A DNA stretch of 64,000 nt from Salipiger marinus (GCF_900100085.1 NZ_FNEJ01000009.1:1-64000); one strand, 5' to 3'; positions 27,208 to 36,946 are shown, counted from the stretch's first letter. Notes: generated from the letters alone by a model not told the origin. Made by a program: numbers and translations.

Positions 27208-28860
27208 ATGCTCCGGGCGCTTGAAATCCGCGACATGCTCATCATTGACCGGCTGGATCTAAGCTTCCAGCCGGGCCTCAACGTGCTGACCGGCGAAACC
27301 GGGGCGGGCAAGTCGATCCTGCTCGACAGTCTGGGCTTCGTGCTGGGCTGGCGGGGCCGTGCCGAACTGGTGCGCGCAGGGGCGGCGCAGGGCGAGGTGA
27401 CGGCGGTGTTCGACCTGCATTCCGGCCATGCCGCCCGTGCGGTGCTGGACGAGGCGGGGCTGCCGGTGTCGCAGGAACTGATCCTGCGCCGGGTCAATAC
27501 CGCCGACGGGCGCAAGACCGGCTGGGTCAATGACCGCCGCGTCAGCGGCGAGGTGCTGCGCCGCCTGTCGGAAACGCTGGTGGAACTGCATGGCCAGCAT
27601 GACGACCGCGGCCTGCTCAATCCGACGGGCCATCGCGCCATCCTTGACACCTATGCCGGAACCGAGCCGCTGATGGCCGAGACCCGGGCCGCATGGTCCG
27701 CACAGCGCGTGGCCCGCAAGCGGCTGGCCGAGGCCGAGGCCGCGCTGGAGGCAGTGCGTGCCGAGGAAGATTTCCTGCGCCATGCCGTAGCCGAACTGGA
27801 CAAGCTTGCCCCCGAGCCGGGCGAGGATGCCGATCTTGACCGCAAGCGCCGCATGATGCAGGGCGCCGAAAAGGTGCGCGACGACATCGCCCGCGCCAGT
27901 CAGGCGCTGGGATATGAGGGCGCCGAAGGCGCCATGGCCGATGCGCTGCGCTGGCTGGAAGGTGCCTCCGAAGGCGCCGAAGGGCGGCTTGACGGGGCGG
28001 TGGCGGCACTCGCGCGCGCCATGGCCGAACTGGACGAGGCCGGGCGCGAGGTGGCCGACTGTCTGGAGGCGCTGGAGTTCGATCCGCGCGTGCTGGAAGA
28101 TACCGAAGAGCGGCTGTTTGCCATCCGCGGGCTGGCCCGCAAGCATCAGGTGCTGCCCGACGAGCTGCCCGCGCTGCAGCAGGCGCTGTCGGGGCGGCTG
28201 AACGCGCTGGATCATTCCGCCGAGGAAATGGACGCGCTGCGCGCCGCGCTGCGCGAGGCCGAGGCGGGCTATGACCACGCGGCGCAGGCGCTGAGCACGG
28301 CGCGGACCGAGGCGGCGGCGCGGCTTGACGCGGCGGTGGCCTCTGAACTCGCGCCGCTGAAGATGGAGCGCGCGGTCTTCCGCACCGATCTGTCGCAGGC
28401 GCCCGAAGGCCCCGAGGGGCGCGATGGCGTGGCCTTCACCGTCGCCACCAATCCGGGCGCGCCCGCCGGGCCGCTCAACAAGATCGCCTCGGGCGGGGAA
28501 CTCTCGCGCTTTCTGCTGGCGCTGAAGGTGTGCCTGTCCGAAGAGCAGGGCGGCGACGTGACCATGATCTTTGACGAGATCGACCGCGGCGTTGGCGGGG
28601 CCACGGCGGATGCGGTGGGCCGCAGGCTGGCAGCCCTTGCAGAAGGCGGGCAGGTGCTGGTCGTGACCCATTCGCCGCAGGTGGCGGCCCTTGGCGCGCA
28701 TCACTGGCGGGTGGAAAAGCGGGTGCGGGCGGATGTCACCACCTCCACCGTCACGCCGCTGGATCTGCCCGCGCGCGAGGATGAGATCGCCCGGATGCTG
28801 GCCGGGGACACCGTCACCCCCGAGGCGCGGGCCGCAGCACGGGCGCTCTTGGCGGGCTAG
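27208..28860 (+). CDS. recN: DNA repair protein RecN
   Basis: A 550-residue SMC-like ATPase acting in double-strand break repair. The N-terminal Walker A is TGETGAGKSILLDSLGFVLG and the C-terminal ABC signature/Walker B region is IASGGELSRFLLALK with MIFDEIDRGVGG. Between them is a long Ala/Glu/Arg-rich coiled coil. The gene is probably co-transcribed with bamD. In some relatives ligA follows; here a phosphoesterase gene follows. Confidence 0.96.
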   Translation: MLRALEIRDMLIIDRLDLSFQPGLNVLTGETGAGKSILLDSLGFVLGWRGRAELVRAGAAQGEVTAVFDLHSGHAARAVLDEAGLPVSQELILRRVNTADGRKTGWVNDRRVSGEVLRRLSETLVELHGQHDDRGLLNPTGHRAILDTYAGTEPLMAETRAAWSAQRVARKRLAEAEAALEAVRAEEDFLRHAVAELDKLAPEPGEDADLDRKRRMMQGAEKVRDDIARASQALGYEGAEGAMADALRWLEGASEGAEGRLDGAVAALARAMAELDEAGREVADCLEALEFDPRVLEDTEERLFAIRGLARKHQVLPDELPALQQALSGRLNALDHSAEEMDALRAALREAEAGYDHAAQALSTARTEAAARLDAAVASELAPLKMERAVFRTDLSQAPEGPEGRDGVAFTVATNPGAPAGPLNKIASGGELSRFLLALKVCLSEEQGGDVTMIFDEIDRGVGGATADAVGRRLAALAEGGQVLVVTHSPQVAALGAHHWRVEKRVRADVTTSTVTPLDLPAREDEIARMLAGDTVTPEARAAARALLAG

Positions 28861-28919
28861 GCGCGCGACGCGCCGAAAGGGGCTTTGCTTTCGCGCCGCC
28901 GCAGCTTACCCATATCGCC

Positions 28920-29732
28920 ATGAGAACGCTTTTTCTTGGCGATGTGATGGGGCGCGCGGGGCGCGCCGCAATCCGCGATACGCTTCCCGGACTCCGCGAG
29001 GCGTGGAAAATTGATTTTGTGGTGATCAACGGCGAAAACGCCTCCAGCGGCGTGGGCCTGACCGGCCCCCATGCCAAGCTGCTGCTGGACGCGGGCGCCG
29101 ATGTGGTGACGCTGGGCGATCATGCCTTCGACCAGAAGGACATGCTGAGCTATATCGAAAGCGAGCCGCGCATCATCCGTCCGCTCAACTTCTCCAAACA
29201 GGCGCCGGGGCGCGGGGCGGGGCTGTTCACCGACCGGCGCGGGCGCAAGGTGCTGGTGACGCAGGTGCTGGGGCAGGTCTTCATGAAGCGCCCGTTCGAC
29301 GATCCCTTCTCGGCGGTGGACGACGTGCTGCGTCGCCATCCGCTGGGCGGGCAGGCGCAGATGGTGCTGGTCGACATGCATTGCGAGGCGACCTCGGAAA
29401 AGATGGCGATGGGGCATTTCTGCGACGGGCGCGCCAGCCTTGTGGTGGGCACCCACACCCATGTGCCCACCGGCGACGCGCAGATCCTGCCCGGCGGCAC
29501 CGGCTATCTGACCGATGCGGGCATGTGCGGCGATTACCTGTCGGTGATCGGCATGGACAAGACCGAGCCGATGCGGCGCTTCATCACCGGCATGCCCAAG
29601 GGCCGGTTCCAGCCCGCGCTTGGTGATCCGACCCTGTCGGGCGTGCTGGTGGACAGCGATGACCGCACCGGTCGCGCCACGTCCATCCGCATGGTGCGGC
29701 AGGGAGGGCGGCTGGAGCAGGCCGGACCTTGA
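28920..29732 (+). CDS. TIGR00282/YmdB-family metallophosphoesterase
   Basis: A 270-residue calcineurin-like phosphoesterase related to YmdB, whose Bacillus member hydrolyses cyclic nucleotides. Metal-binding motifs are MRTLFLGDVMGRAGRAAI, VVINGENASSGVGLT, DVVTLGDHAFDQK, VDMHCEATSEKMAMGHF and VVGTHTHVPTGD. The enzyme is cytoplasmic and lacks a signal peptide. Its last codon overlaps the next gene, so the two are probably co-translated. Confidence 0.92.
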   Translation: MRTLFLGDVMGRAGRAAIRDTLPGLREAWKIDFVVINGENASSGVGLTGPHAKLLLDAGADVVTLGDHAFDQKDMLSYIESEPRIIRPLNFSKQAPGRGAGLFTDRRGRKVLVTQVLGQVFMKRPFDDPFSAVDDVLRRHPLGGQAQMVLVDMHCEATSEKMAMGHFCDGRASLVVGTHTHVPTGDAQILPGGTGYLTDAGMCGDYLSVIGMDKTEPMRRFITGMPKGRFQPALGDPTLSGVLVDSDDRTGRATSIRMVRQGGRLEQAGP

Positions 29733-30679
29733 GCCGCCTCTGGCCCTTTCTGGCGCTGATCGGGGTCGGCGCGCTGTGGGGGGCCGGTCAGCCGCTGGCC
29801 AAGGTCGCCGTGTCCGAAGGCTACCGGCATTTCGGCATCCTGTTCTGGCAGCTGGCGCTTGGCGCGCTGCTGCTGGGGATCGTCACCCGGCTGCGCGGGC
29901 GGCCGCTGCGGTTTGGCCGCTCTCATCTGCCCGCGCTTGTCGTGGTGGCGCTGACCGGCACGGTGCTGCCGGGCATGGCGTCCTATACTGCCGCGATCCA
30001 TCTGCCGGCGGGGGTGCTGTCGATCCTGCTGTCTTCGGTGCCGATGTTCGCCTTTCCGCTGGCGCTGGCGCTGGGAAACGACCGCTTCGCATGGGGGCGT
30101 CTGGCCGGGCTGGGCCTTGGCTTTGCGGGCGTGCTGCTGCTGGTGCTGCCGGGGACAAGCCTGCCCGATCCCACGCTGGCAGGCTGGATCCCGGTCGCGC
30201 TGATCGCCTCGGCCTTCTACGCGCTGGAGGGCAACTGGGTCGCGCGCTATGGCACCGGAGGGCTTGATCCGCTGCAGCTTCTGGCCGGGGCCTCGGCGCT
30301 GGGGGCGGCGGTCACGCTGCCGCTGGCGCTGGCCACGGGGCAGTTCATCGACCCGCGCCCGCCATGGGGCGGGCCGGATCTGGCGATCCTTGCGGCCTCC
30401 GCGCTGCATGCCGTGGCCTATGCGGGCTATGTGGCGGTGGTGACTGCGGCGGGGGCAGTCTTTGCGGTGCAGGTCAGCTATCTGGTCACGCTGTTCGGCC
30501 TTGCCTGGGCCATGCTGTTTCTGGGTGAAAGCTACAGCGGCGGCATCTGGCTTGCGCTGCTGGTCATGATGTCGGGTGTGGCGCTTGTGCAGCCGCGTCC
30601 GCGTGCCGCGCTTGCCACCCTGCGCGGCGGCAGTCAGAATGCCCCGGTCGATCCACAGACAGGCCATTGCCCCAGATGA
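29729..30679 (+). CDS. DMT-superfamily (EamA) transporter
   Basis: A 316-residue membrane protein with about ten hydrophobic spans arranged as two EamA repeats. Examples are LIGVGALWGAGQPLAKVAV at the first repeat and FAVQVSYLVTLFGLAWAMLF at the end of the second. Such proteins export or import metabolites, and the substrate here is unknown. The start is TTG 29729, which overlaps the upstream TGA by 4 bases (TTGA); no better start is visible. It overlaps the following SLC13-type gene by 4 bases. Confidence 0.85.
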   Translation: MSRLWPFLALIGVGALWGAGQPLAKVAVSEGYRHFGILFWQLALGALLLGIVTRLRGRPLRFGRSHLPALVVVALTGTVLPGMASYTAAIHLPAGVLSILLSSVPMFAFPLALALGNDRFAWGRLAGLGLGFAGVLLLVLPGTSLPDPTLAGWIPVALIASAFYALEGNWVARYGTGGLDPLQLLAGASALGAAVTLPLALATGQFIDPRPPWGGPDLAILAASALHAVAYAGYVAVVTAAGAVFAVQVSYLVTLFGLAWAMLFLGESYSGGIWLALLVMMSGVALVQPRPRAALATLRGGSQNAPVDPQTGHCPR

Positions 30680-32454
30680 ATTTTATTGAACTGAGCCAGA
30701 ACACGCAGGCCTATGTCACTCTGGCCACCGTGGTGGGTATGTTCGTTCTCTTCATCCGCGAATCCTATCCCACCGAGGTGGTGGCCATCGGCGGCACCGC
30801 GCTGCTGCTGGCGCTTGGGGTGCTGCCCTATGCCGATGCGCTGGCGGTGCTGGCCAACCCCGCGCCTTGGACCATTGCCGCCATGTTCGTGGTGATGGGC
30901 GCGCTGGTGCGCACCGGGGCGCTGGACACCTTTGCCACCTTCGCGCAGACGCAGGTGGCACGGCGCCCGCGTCAGGCCATGGCCAGCATCATGCTGGTGG
31001 TGATCGTCGCCTCGGCCTTCATGAACAACACGCCGGTCGTGGTGCTGATGCTGCCGGTCTTCGTGCAGATCTCCAAATCCTTGGGCGTGCAGCCCTCGAA
31101 ACTGCTGATCCCGCTCAGCTATGCGGCGATCCTTGGCGGCACCACCACGCTGATCGGCACCTCCACCAACCTGCTGGTGGACGGGGTGGCCCGGGCGCAG
31201 GGCATGGCGCCGTTCTCCATCTTCGAGGTGACGCCGCTGGCGCTGATCCTTGTGGCGTGGGGGATGCTGTATCTGGCGCTGGTGGGGCGCTTCCTGCTGC
31301 CGGACCGGACCTCCATGGCGGGGATGCTGTCGGACCGGTCGCGCATGAAATTCTTCACCGAAGCGGTGGTGCCCCCCGACAGCAACCTGATCGGGCGCGA
31401 GGTGCTGGGCGTGCAGCTTTTCAAGCGCGAGGGCGTGCGGCTGATCGACGTGGTGCGCGGCGACGAGTCGCTGCGCCGCCAGATGGACAGCGTGCGCCTG
31501 CAGGTCGGCGACCGCGTGGTGCTGCGCACCCAGATGACCGAACTGCTGTCGCTGCAGCGCGACCGGTCGCTGAAGCGGGTCGATCAGGTCTCGGCGAAGG
31601 AAACCACCACGGTGGAGGTGCTGATCTCTCCGGGGTGCAAGATGGTCGGGCGCAGCCTTGGCGCGCTGCGCCTGCGCCGCCGCTACGGGGTCTATCCGCT
31701 GGCGGTGCACCGGCGGAACCAGAACATCGGCAGCAAGATCGAGGAACTGGTGGTGCGCGTCGGCGACACGCTGCTGCTGGAAGGCGCGCCCGAGGACATC
31801 AAGCGGCTGGCCGACGAGATGGAACTGGTGGACGTGTCCCATCCCACCGCGCGGGCCTTCCGCCGGGGCCATGCGCCGGTGGCCATCGGGGCCATGGGGG
31901 CCATCGTGGTGCTGGCGGCACTTGGCGTGGCGCCGATCCTCGCGCTGGCGGTGATGGCGGTGGCGGTGGTGTTCTTCACCGGCTGCATCGACAGCGACGA
32001 GGCGTTTTCCTTTGTCGAGGGCCAGCTTCTGGCGCTGATCTTTGCCATGCTGGCCATCGGCGCCGCGCTCGAGGCGTCTGGCGCGGTGCAGCTGATCGTC
32101 GAGGCGATCGCGCCCTATCTGGCGCTGCTGCCGGGGCCGCTGCTGATCTGGGCGATTTTCCTGCTGACCTCTGTGCTGACCGAGGCGGTCAGCAACAATG
32201 CGGTGGCGGTGGTGGTCACGCCGATCGCCATCGGGCTGGCGGAGCATCTGGGCATCGACGCGCGCGCGCTGGTGGTGGCGGTGATGATCGCGGCCTCCTG
32301 CAGCTTTGCCACCCCCATCGGCTACCAGACCAATACGCTGATCTACGGCCCCGGCGGCTACCGCTTTTCCGACTTCCTGCGGGTGGGCGTGCCGCTGAAC
32401 CTCAGCATCGGGCTGCTGGCCTCGGCGCTGATCCCGTTCTTCTTCCCGCTGTGA
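30676..32454 (+). CDS. SLC13/DASS-type permease with two TrkA-C domains
   Basis: A 592-residue transporter of the divalent anion:Na+ symporter superfamily. Membrane segments occupy about residues 1-200 and 400-592, with the DASS-like loop SAFMNNTPVVVLMLPVF and the second half signature LTEAVSNNAVAVVVTPIAIG. Between them lie two RCK/TrkA-C regulatory domains (about residues 225-390), each with a short turn like LIGREVLGVQLFKREGV. This arrangement is typical of the COG0471/0569 fused permeases. ATG 30676 overlaps the upstream stop; substrate possibly sulfate or dicarboxylate. Confidence 0.88.
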   Translation: MNFIELSQNTQAYVTLATVVGMFVLFIRESYPTEVVAIGGTALLLALGVLPYADALAVLANPAPWTIAAMFVVMGALVRTGALDTFATFAQTQVARRPRQAMASIMLVVIVASAFMNNTPVVVLMLPVFVQISKSLGVQPSKLLIPLSYAAILGGTTTLIGTSTNLLVDGVARAQGMAPFSIFEVTPLALILVAWGMLYLALVGRFLLPDRTSMAGMLSDRSRMKFFTEAVVPPDSNLIGREVLGVQLFKREGVRLIDVVRGDESLRRQMDSVRLQVGDRVVLRTQMTELLSLQRDRSLKRVDQVSAKETTTVEVLISPGCKMVGRSLGALRLRRRYGVYPLAVHRRNQNIGSKIEELVVRVGDTLLLEGAPEDIKRLADEMELVDVSHPTARAFRRGHAPVAIGAMGAIVVLAALGVAPILALAVMAVAVVFFTGCIDSDEAFSFVEGQLLALIFAMLAIGAALEASGAVQLIVEAIAPYLALLPGPLLIWAIFLLTSVLTEAVSNNAVAVVVTPIAIGLAEHLGIDARALVVAVMIAASCSFATPIGYQTNTLIYGPGGYRFSDFLRVGVPLNLSIGLLASALIPFFFPL

Positions 32455-32550
32455 CCGGCTGAAACCCCGTGCCGCGCTCTTGCGGGGCGGGGCTGCTCTG
32501 GGGTAAGAGACCCCGATCCTTCACCACGCAAGACAAGGCAAGAGGCACCC

Positions 32551-33291
32551 ATGGCCGGCCATTCCAAATGGGCAAACATCCAGCACCGCAAGGGCCGTCA
32601 GGACGCGGTGCGCGCGAAGCTGTTTTCCAAATTCTCCAAGGAGATCACCGTCGCCGCCAAGATGGGCGACCCTGATCCCGACAAGAACCCCCGCCTGCGG
32701 CTGGCCATCAAGGAAGCCAAGAGCCAGTCCATGCCCAAGGACAACATCGAACGCGCCATCAAGAAAGCCATCGGCGGCGACGGCGACAATTACGAGGAAA
32801 TCCGCTACGAAGGTTACGGCCCCAACGGGGTTGCCGTGATCGTCGAGGCGATGACCGACAACCGCAACCGCACCGCCTCCAACGTGCGCTCCACCTTCAC
32901 CAAGAACGGCGGCAACCTTGGGGAAACCGGCTCGGTCGCGTTCATGTTCGAACGCAAGGGCGAGATCGTCTATCCCGCCTCCGTGGGCGATGCCGACACG
33001 GTGATGATGGCCGCCATCGAGGCGGGCGCCGAGGATGTGGAAAGCTCGGACGAGGGCCATGTGGTCTATTGCGCCGACAGCGATCTGGGCGAAGTGTCTG
33101 CCGCGCTGGAAGAGGTGCTGGGCGAAAGCGACAGCACCAAGCTGGTGTGGAAGCCCGGCAACACCACCGAGCTTGATCTGGACGCCATGCGCTCGCTGAT
33201 GAAGCTGGTGGATGCGCTGGAAGACGACGATGACGTGCAGCGCGTCACCACCAATTTCGAAGCCTCCGACGAGGTCATGGCGCAGCTCTGA
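32551..33291 (+). CDS. YebC/PmpR family regulatory protein
   Basis: A 246-residue member of the TACO1/YebC family. The N-terminus [19 protein letters not shown] is diagnostic, followed by [20 protein letters not shown] and [19 protein letters not shown] segments. Members act as DNA-binding regulators or, as recently reported for some, help ribosomes through proline stretches. The gene is monocistronic with its own terminator. Confidence 0.96.
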   Translation: MAGHSKWANIQHRKGRQDAVRAKLFSKFSKEITVAAKMGDPDPDKNPRLRLAIKEAKSQSMPKDNIERAIKKAIGGDGDNYEEIRYEGYGPNGVAVIVEAMTDNRNRTASNVRSTFTKNGGNLGETGSVAFMFERKGEIVYPASVGDADTVMMAAIEAGAEDVESSDEGHVVYCADSDLGEVSAALEEVLGESDSTKLVWKPGNTTELDLDAMRSLMKLVDALEDDDDVQRVTTNFEASDEVMAQL

Positions 33292-33322
33292 TCCGCGCGC
33301 AAGGCTGGGTTGCAGGCCCGTG

Positions 33323-33356
33323 AGGCGGAGGGGAAACCTTCCGCCTTTTTCTTTGG
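33323..33356 (+). terminator. Rho-independent terminator after yebC-like gene
   Basis: Stem AGGCGGAGG with CCTTCCGCCT (one G-U pair) and a short loop at 33323-33346, followed by TTTTTCTTTGG. It lies about 30 bases after the stop. Confidence 0.8.
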
Positions 33357-33477
33357 GTTCAACGGGTTGTACGGGGGTCTTCATCGTTGTTCCGCTGCGT
33401 CACGGCGCGGGGGGCAGGGCTTGTCCTTCGGGCGGGGGCGGGACAGTCTGGGCGCGTTCCAACATTAGGCCCCGCTC

Positions 33478-34215
33478 ATGACCGACATCCGCTATCTTGA
33501 AACCCCCACCGCCCGCCTTGCCTATGCCCGCAGCCCGGGGGTGGGGCCGACCATCGTGTTCCTGTCGGGCTACAAATCCGACATGGACGGCACCAAGGCC
33601 GTGCATCTGCAGGCCTGGGCGCGGATGCAGGGGCGCGATTACCTGCGGCTGGACTATTCCGGGCATGGCCGGTCCAGCGGCGCGTTCGAGGATGGCTGCA
33701 TCGGGGACTGGGCCCGCGATGCGGAGGCGGTCATCCGTCATGTCGCCAAGGGGCCGGTGATCCTTGTCGGCTCGTCCATGGGCGGCTGGATCGGCTGCCT
33801 GCTCAGCCAGCGCCTGCCGCGGGTGGCGGGGTTTGTCGGCATCGCCGCCGCCCCGGATTTCACCGAGGACAGCTTCTGGGCCTCCTTCACCGAAGAGCAG
33901 CGGCGGCAGGTGATGGAGCAGGGCGCGGTGCATCTGCCCTCTGCCTATGGCGATCCCTATGTGGTGACGCGGCGCCTGATCGAAGACGGGCGCGACCATC
34001 TGGTGCTGCGCACGCCGCTGCGGATGCCATGGCCGGTGCGGCTGCTGCAGGGCACCGAGGACGAGGCGGTGAGCCGCGACACCGCGCTGCGGCTGCTGGA
34101 TCACATCGACAGCCCCAATCTGCGGCTGACGCTGGTCAAGGGCGCCGATCACCGCTTTTCCGACCCGGCGAACCTTGCGCAGATCGAACAGGCGATCCTT
34201 GCGGTGGGTGGCTGA
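33478..34215 (+). CDS. Alpha/beta hydrolase
   Basis: A 245-residue serine hydrolase of the alpha/beta fold, resembling the ABHD10/acyl-protein thioesterase-like group. Residues seen are the oxyanion region FLSGYKSDMDGTKA, the nucleophile elbow LVGSSMGGWIG, an acid in LQGTEDEAVS and a catalytic His in VKGADHRFSD. There is no signal peptide, so it acts in the cytoplasm. It is transcribed separately from the next gene, and the substrate is unknown. Confidence 0.85.
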   Translation: MTDIRYLETPTARLAYARSPGVGPTIVFLSGYKSDMDGTKAVHLQAWARMQGRDYLRLDYSGHGRSSGAFEDGCIGDWARDAEAVIRHVAKGPVILVGSSMGGWIGCLLSQRLPRVAGFVGIAAAPDFTEDSFWASFTEEQRRQVMEQGAVHLPSAYGDPYVVTRRLIEDGRDHLVLRTPLRMPWPVRLLQGTEDEAVSRDTALRLLDHIDSPNLRLTLVKGADHRFSDPANLAQIEQAILAVGG

Positions 34216-34304
34216 GGTTTTCCGCAGCTCCGGATCTTTGTCCGGGCTTTGGCAGCACTTTGTTTACCAACTCCGCGCAACCTGCCCCCAGCAACGGAGG
34301 CGAC

Positions 34305-35312
34305 ATGCGCGGATTCGATCCACAGTTCAGGGATTACCCCCATTACCTGCGCGAGGTGGCGCAGACCGTGTGGAACCGGCGCGGGCTGGGGCCGGGGCTG
34401 GCGGCGCTGTGGCACCCGCATGTGCTGCTGCGCCGTCCCGCCGGGCTTGGCTTCGGCCCCGAGGCGCTGCGGGCGGAGGTGCTGGAACTGACCGCAGCGC
34501 TGCCCGACCATGCCGCCCTGACCGAGGATGTGATCTGGTGCGGGGCGCCGCAGGTCGGCATGCTGGGGGCGCAGCGGCTTTGGGCGCGGGCGCGGCATGA
34601 CGGCACCGGCGTCTTTGGCACCGCCAGCGGGCGGCGCGTCGCCTTTCGCATGATGGCGGAGCTTTACGCCAAGGACAACCGCATCAGCGATGCGTGGTGG
34701 ATCCGTGACACCGGCGCGATCCTGCGCCAGCTTGGCATCTCTGTCTCGGACTGGGCGCGCTACCGCATCAGCGGGCGCGATGCCGAAACCGAACCGTTCC
34801 GCCCCGCCATCGACCAGCCCGGCCCCTATACCGGGCGCGGCAATGGCACTCAGTGGGGGCAGGCCTTTGCCGCGCTGCTGAGCACGCTCATGACCTCGGA
34901 ATTTTCGGTGATCCCCGCGCAATATGATGCCGCCGCGCGCATGGCCTATCCCGGCGGCGATCCGGCGCATGGCCATGGCGGGGCAGAGCGGTTCTGGCTG
35001 GGGCTGCGCGCTGCCTTTCCGTCGGCGCAGTTCGTCATCCATCACCAGATCGGGGTGGAGGACCGGCTGATGCCGCCGCGTGCCGCGCTGCGCTGGTCGC
35101 TGACGGGGCGGCATGACGGCTGGGGCCCCTTCGGGCGGCCCAGCGGGGCGGAGGTGCATGTGATGGGCATGAGCCACGCCGAATTCGGCCCCGCAGGCCT
35201 GCGCCGGGAATGGACGCTTTATGACGAGGCGGCGGTCTGGATGCAGATCCACTGCGCCACCGGGCTTGGTGCCGCTCAGGCGGCAGCGCCGCGCCTGATG
35301 GCGGCAGAGTAG
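34305..35312 (+). CDS. SnoaL/NTF2-like protein, two-domain
   Basis: A 335-residue protein that looks like two tandem NTF2/SnoaL-type alpha-beta barrel domains. In the first half are LWHPHVLLRRPAGLGFGPEAL and VAFRMMAELYAKDNRISDAWWIRD; in the second are ERFWLGLRAAFPSAQFVIHH and VDEAAVWMQIH-like text ending the barrel. Fungal and bacterial relatives are annotated as polyketide cyclase-like or nuclear transport factor 2-like, without a proven reaction here. ATG 34305 is supported by CGGAGG. It sits between two alpha/beta hydrolase genes. Confidence 0.65.
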   Translation: MRGFDPQFRDYPHYLREVAQTVWNRRGLGPGLAALWHPHVLLRRPAGLGFGPEALRAEVLELTAALPDHAALTEDVIWCGAPQVGMLGAQRLWARARHDGTGVFGTASGRRVAFRMMAELYAKDNRISDAWWIRDTGAILRQLGISVSDWARYRISGRDAETEPFRPAIDQPGPYTGRGNGTQWGQAFAALLSTLMTSEFSVIPAQYDAAARMAYPGGDPAHGHGGAERFWLGLRAAFPSAQFVIHHQIGVEDRLMPPRAALRWSLTGRHDGWGPFGRPSGAEVHVMGMSHAEFGPAGLRREWTLYDEAAVWMQIHCATGLGAAQAAAPRLMAAE

Positions 35313-35518
35313 GGCGCGCGGGCGGTTTCCCGCTTTCCCTTGCGCGCTGCGGGGGCTAGGCTTTGGCCAAAGGCCCCCGGACCGCATCCCTTGCGGGAAA
35401 GACCCGCGTGCAGGCAGTGCTGGCACCATGCGGGCAGGGCGCAACGCAAGAGCAGGCAGAGGGCGCGGGGTGCATCGCAGAAACCGCAGGCAGGCCCGCA
35501 AGGGCAGGGATCCGGGGC

Positions 35519-36229
35519 ATGGCTGAACCGCTGGTCCTGTTGCCCGAGATGCTGTGTGACGCGCGGCTTTACGGGCCGCAGATCGCCGATCTGTCGCGCG
35601 ACATGGCGGTGATGGTGGCGCCCGTGCATCTGGGGGAACGGATCGAGGAAATCGCCTCCAGCCTGCTGGACGTGCTGCCCCGGCGGTTCGCGCTGGCAGG
35701 TCTGGGCTTTGGCGGCATGGTCGCGATGGAGGTGCAGCGCCGCGCCCCCGACCGGGTCAGCCGCCTCTTGCTGATGGGCACCTCGCCCTTGGCGGACACG
35801 CCGCAGCAGGCCGCCGAACGTGACCCCGCCATCATCAAGGCCCGCGCCGGGCGGCTCGATGCGGCGGTCAGCGCGCTTTTCCCCGCCGACTGTCTGGCGC
35901 CCGGTCCGTGGCGGCGCGACGTGCTGGCGCTGGTGCAGGACATGGCGCAGGGGCTGGGGGTGGAAACCTATGTGCGCCAGATCCGCGCGCTGCAGCGTCG
36001 CCGCGATCAGCAGGGATCGCTGCGCAAGCTGCGGGTGCCGGTGCTGGTGCTCTGCGGGGCGCATGACACGCTTTACCCCGAGAAGCGCCAGAGCTTCATG
36101 GCCGAACTCATTCCCGGCGCCCGGCTGCAGGTGATCCCCGAGGCGGGCCATCTGCCTGTGCTCGAACATCCCGACGCGGTCAGCGACGCGATCCGCGACT
36201 GGATGCGCTGGCCGATGCCGCTGCGCTGA
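35519..36229 (+). CDS. Alpha/beta hydrolase fold protein lacking the nucleophilic serine
   Basis: A 236-residue protein with alpha/beta hydrolase architecture: LLPEMLCDARLYGPQI near the oxyanion loop, an elbow reading LAGLGFGGMVAMEV (59-72), an acid Asp183 in LVLCGAHDTLYP and His211 in IPEAGHLPVLEHPD. The nucleophile position (residue 63, codon GGC at 35705-35707) is glycine where serine is expected; AGC to GGC is one base change. The other triad members are kept. It may be a pseudoenzyme, use different chemistry or be freshly inactivated. ATG 35519 follows GGGCAGGG. The stop lies only about 8 bases before the possible rnpB promoter. Confidence 0.8.
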   Translation: MAEPLVLLPEMLCDARLYGPQIADLSRDMAVMVAPVHLGERIEEIASSLLDVLPRRFALAGLGFGGMVAMEVQRRAPDRVSRLLLMGTSPLADTPQQAAERDPAIIKARAGRLDAAVSALFPADCLAPGPWRRDVLALVQDMAQGLGVETYVRQIRALQRRRDQQGSLRKLRVPVLVLCGAHDTLYPEKRQSFMAELIPGARLQVIPEAGHLPVLEHPDAVSDAIRDWMRWPMPLR

Positions 36230-36236
36230 GCGGCGC

Positions 36237-36263
36237 TTGACCCCGCGCGCGCACGCTTCTACT
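36237..36263 (+). promoter_or_regulatory. rnpB: Probable rnpB promoter
   Basis: A TTGACC box (36237-36242) lies about 15 bases before a TCTACT box (36258-36263), placing the start near 36268-36270, where the RNA's 5' stem begins. The spacer is short and GC-rich, so the call is tentative. Confidence 0.45.
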
Positions 36264-36267
36264 GGGA

Positions 36268-36677
36268 AGCTGCGTGGAGGGCCGGACGGCCGCTGCGGCG
36301 GGCAACCGCCGGAGAGGAAAGTCCGGACTCACTGAAGCATCGGTGCCGGGTAACGCCCGGGCAGGGCAACCTGACGGAAAGCGCCACAGAAAACAGACCG
36401 CCGCCCATCGGGCGGTAAGGGTGAAACGGTGGGGTAAGAGCCCACCGGGGGGCTGGCAACAGCGTCCGCATGGCAAGCCCCACCGGGAGCAATGCCGCAT
36501 AGGGACCCCGCGCGGGGCATGATCCCTTCGGGGATATCGCCGCAGGGCCGCTTCAGCCCGAGGGGTCCGGGTTGGCAGCTTGAGCCACATGGCAACATGT
36601 GGCCTAGAGGAATGGTCGTCTGAGGATGGGGTGACCCATCCGACAACAGAATCCGGCTTACAGGCCCTCCACGCAAA
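36268..36677 (+). ncRNA. rnpB: RNase P RNA (type A)
   Basis: The catalytic RNA of RNase P, which trims tRNA 5' ends. The 5' segment TGCGTGGAGGGCC (36271-36283) pairs perfectly with GGCCCTCCACGCA (36662-36674), giving the long closing P1/P2-type stem. Conserved core sequences are present in order: GAGGAAAGTCCGGACTC, CAGGGCAACCTGACGGAAAG, CACAGAAAACAGACCGCC, AAGGGTGAAACGGTGGGGTA AGAGCCCACCG (shown in two parts), and near the end GACAACAGAATCCGGCTTACA. About 410 nt is a normal length. It lies between a hydrolase gene and rpmG, with its own probable promoter. Confidence 0.96.
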
Positions 36678-36778
36678 TTCTGTCGCTTTGGCCTGTTGAC
36701 TTCGGGCCGGGTGTGGGTAAAAGGCGGGCTTCAAGGATTTCGCGGGCGGCGTACGTCCCCCGTTGCAGGAGAAGAAGA

Positions 36779-36946
36779 ATGGCGAAGCCGACCACCATCA
36801 AGATCCGCCTGAACTCGACCGCCGGGACGGGCCATTTCTACGTGACCAAGAAAAACGCCCGCACCATGACCGAGAAGATGGCCGTACGAAAGTATGACCC
36901 GGTTGTGCGGAAGCACGTCGAATACAAAGAAGGCAAGATCAAGTAA
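36779..36946 (+). CDS. rpmG: 50S ribosomal protein L33
   Basis: A 55-residue ribosomal protein starting [20 protein letters not shown] and ending [17 protein letters not shown], the standard bacterial L33 pattern of the type without the zinc-binding cysteines. A GGAGAAGAAGA site precedes ATG 36779. It follows RNase P RNA and ends in its own terminator. Confidence 0.97.
   Translation: MAKPTTIKIRLNSTAGTGHFYVTKKNARTMTEKMAVRKYDPVVRKHVEYKEGKIK

Noticed and set aside
36180-36734. Open frames on both strands across 36.2-36.7 kb
   Set aside because: They lie inside RNase P RNA, whose conserved core and closing stem explain the sequence.
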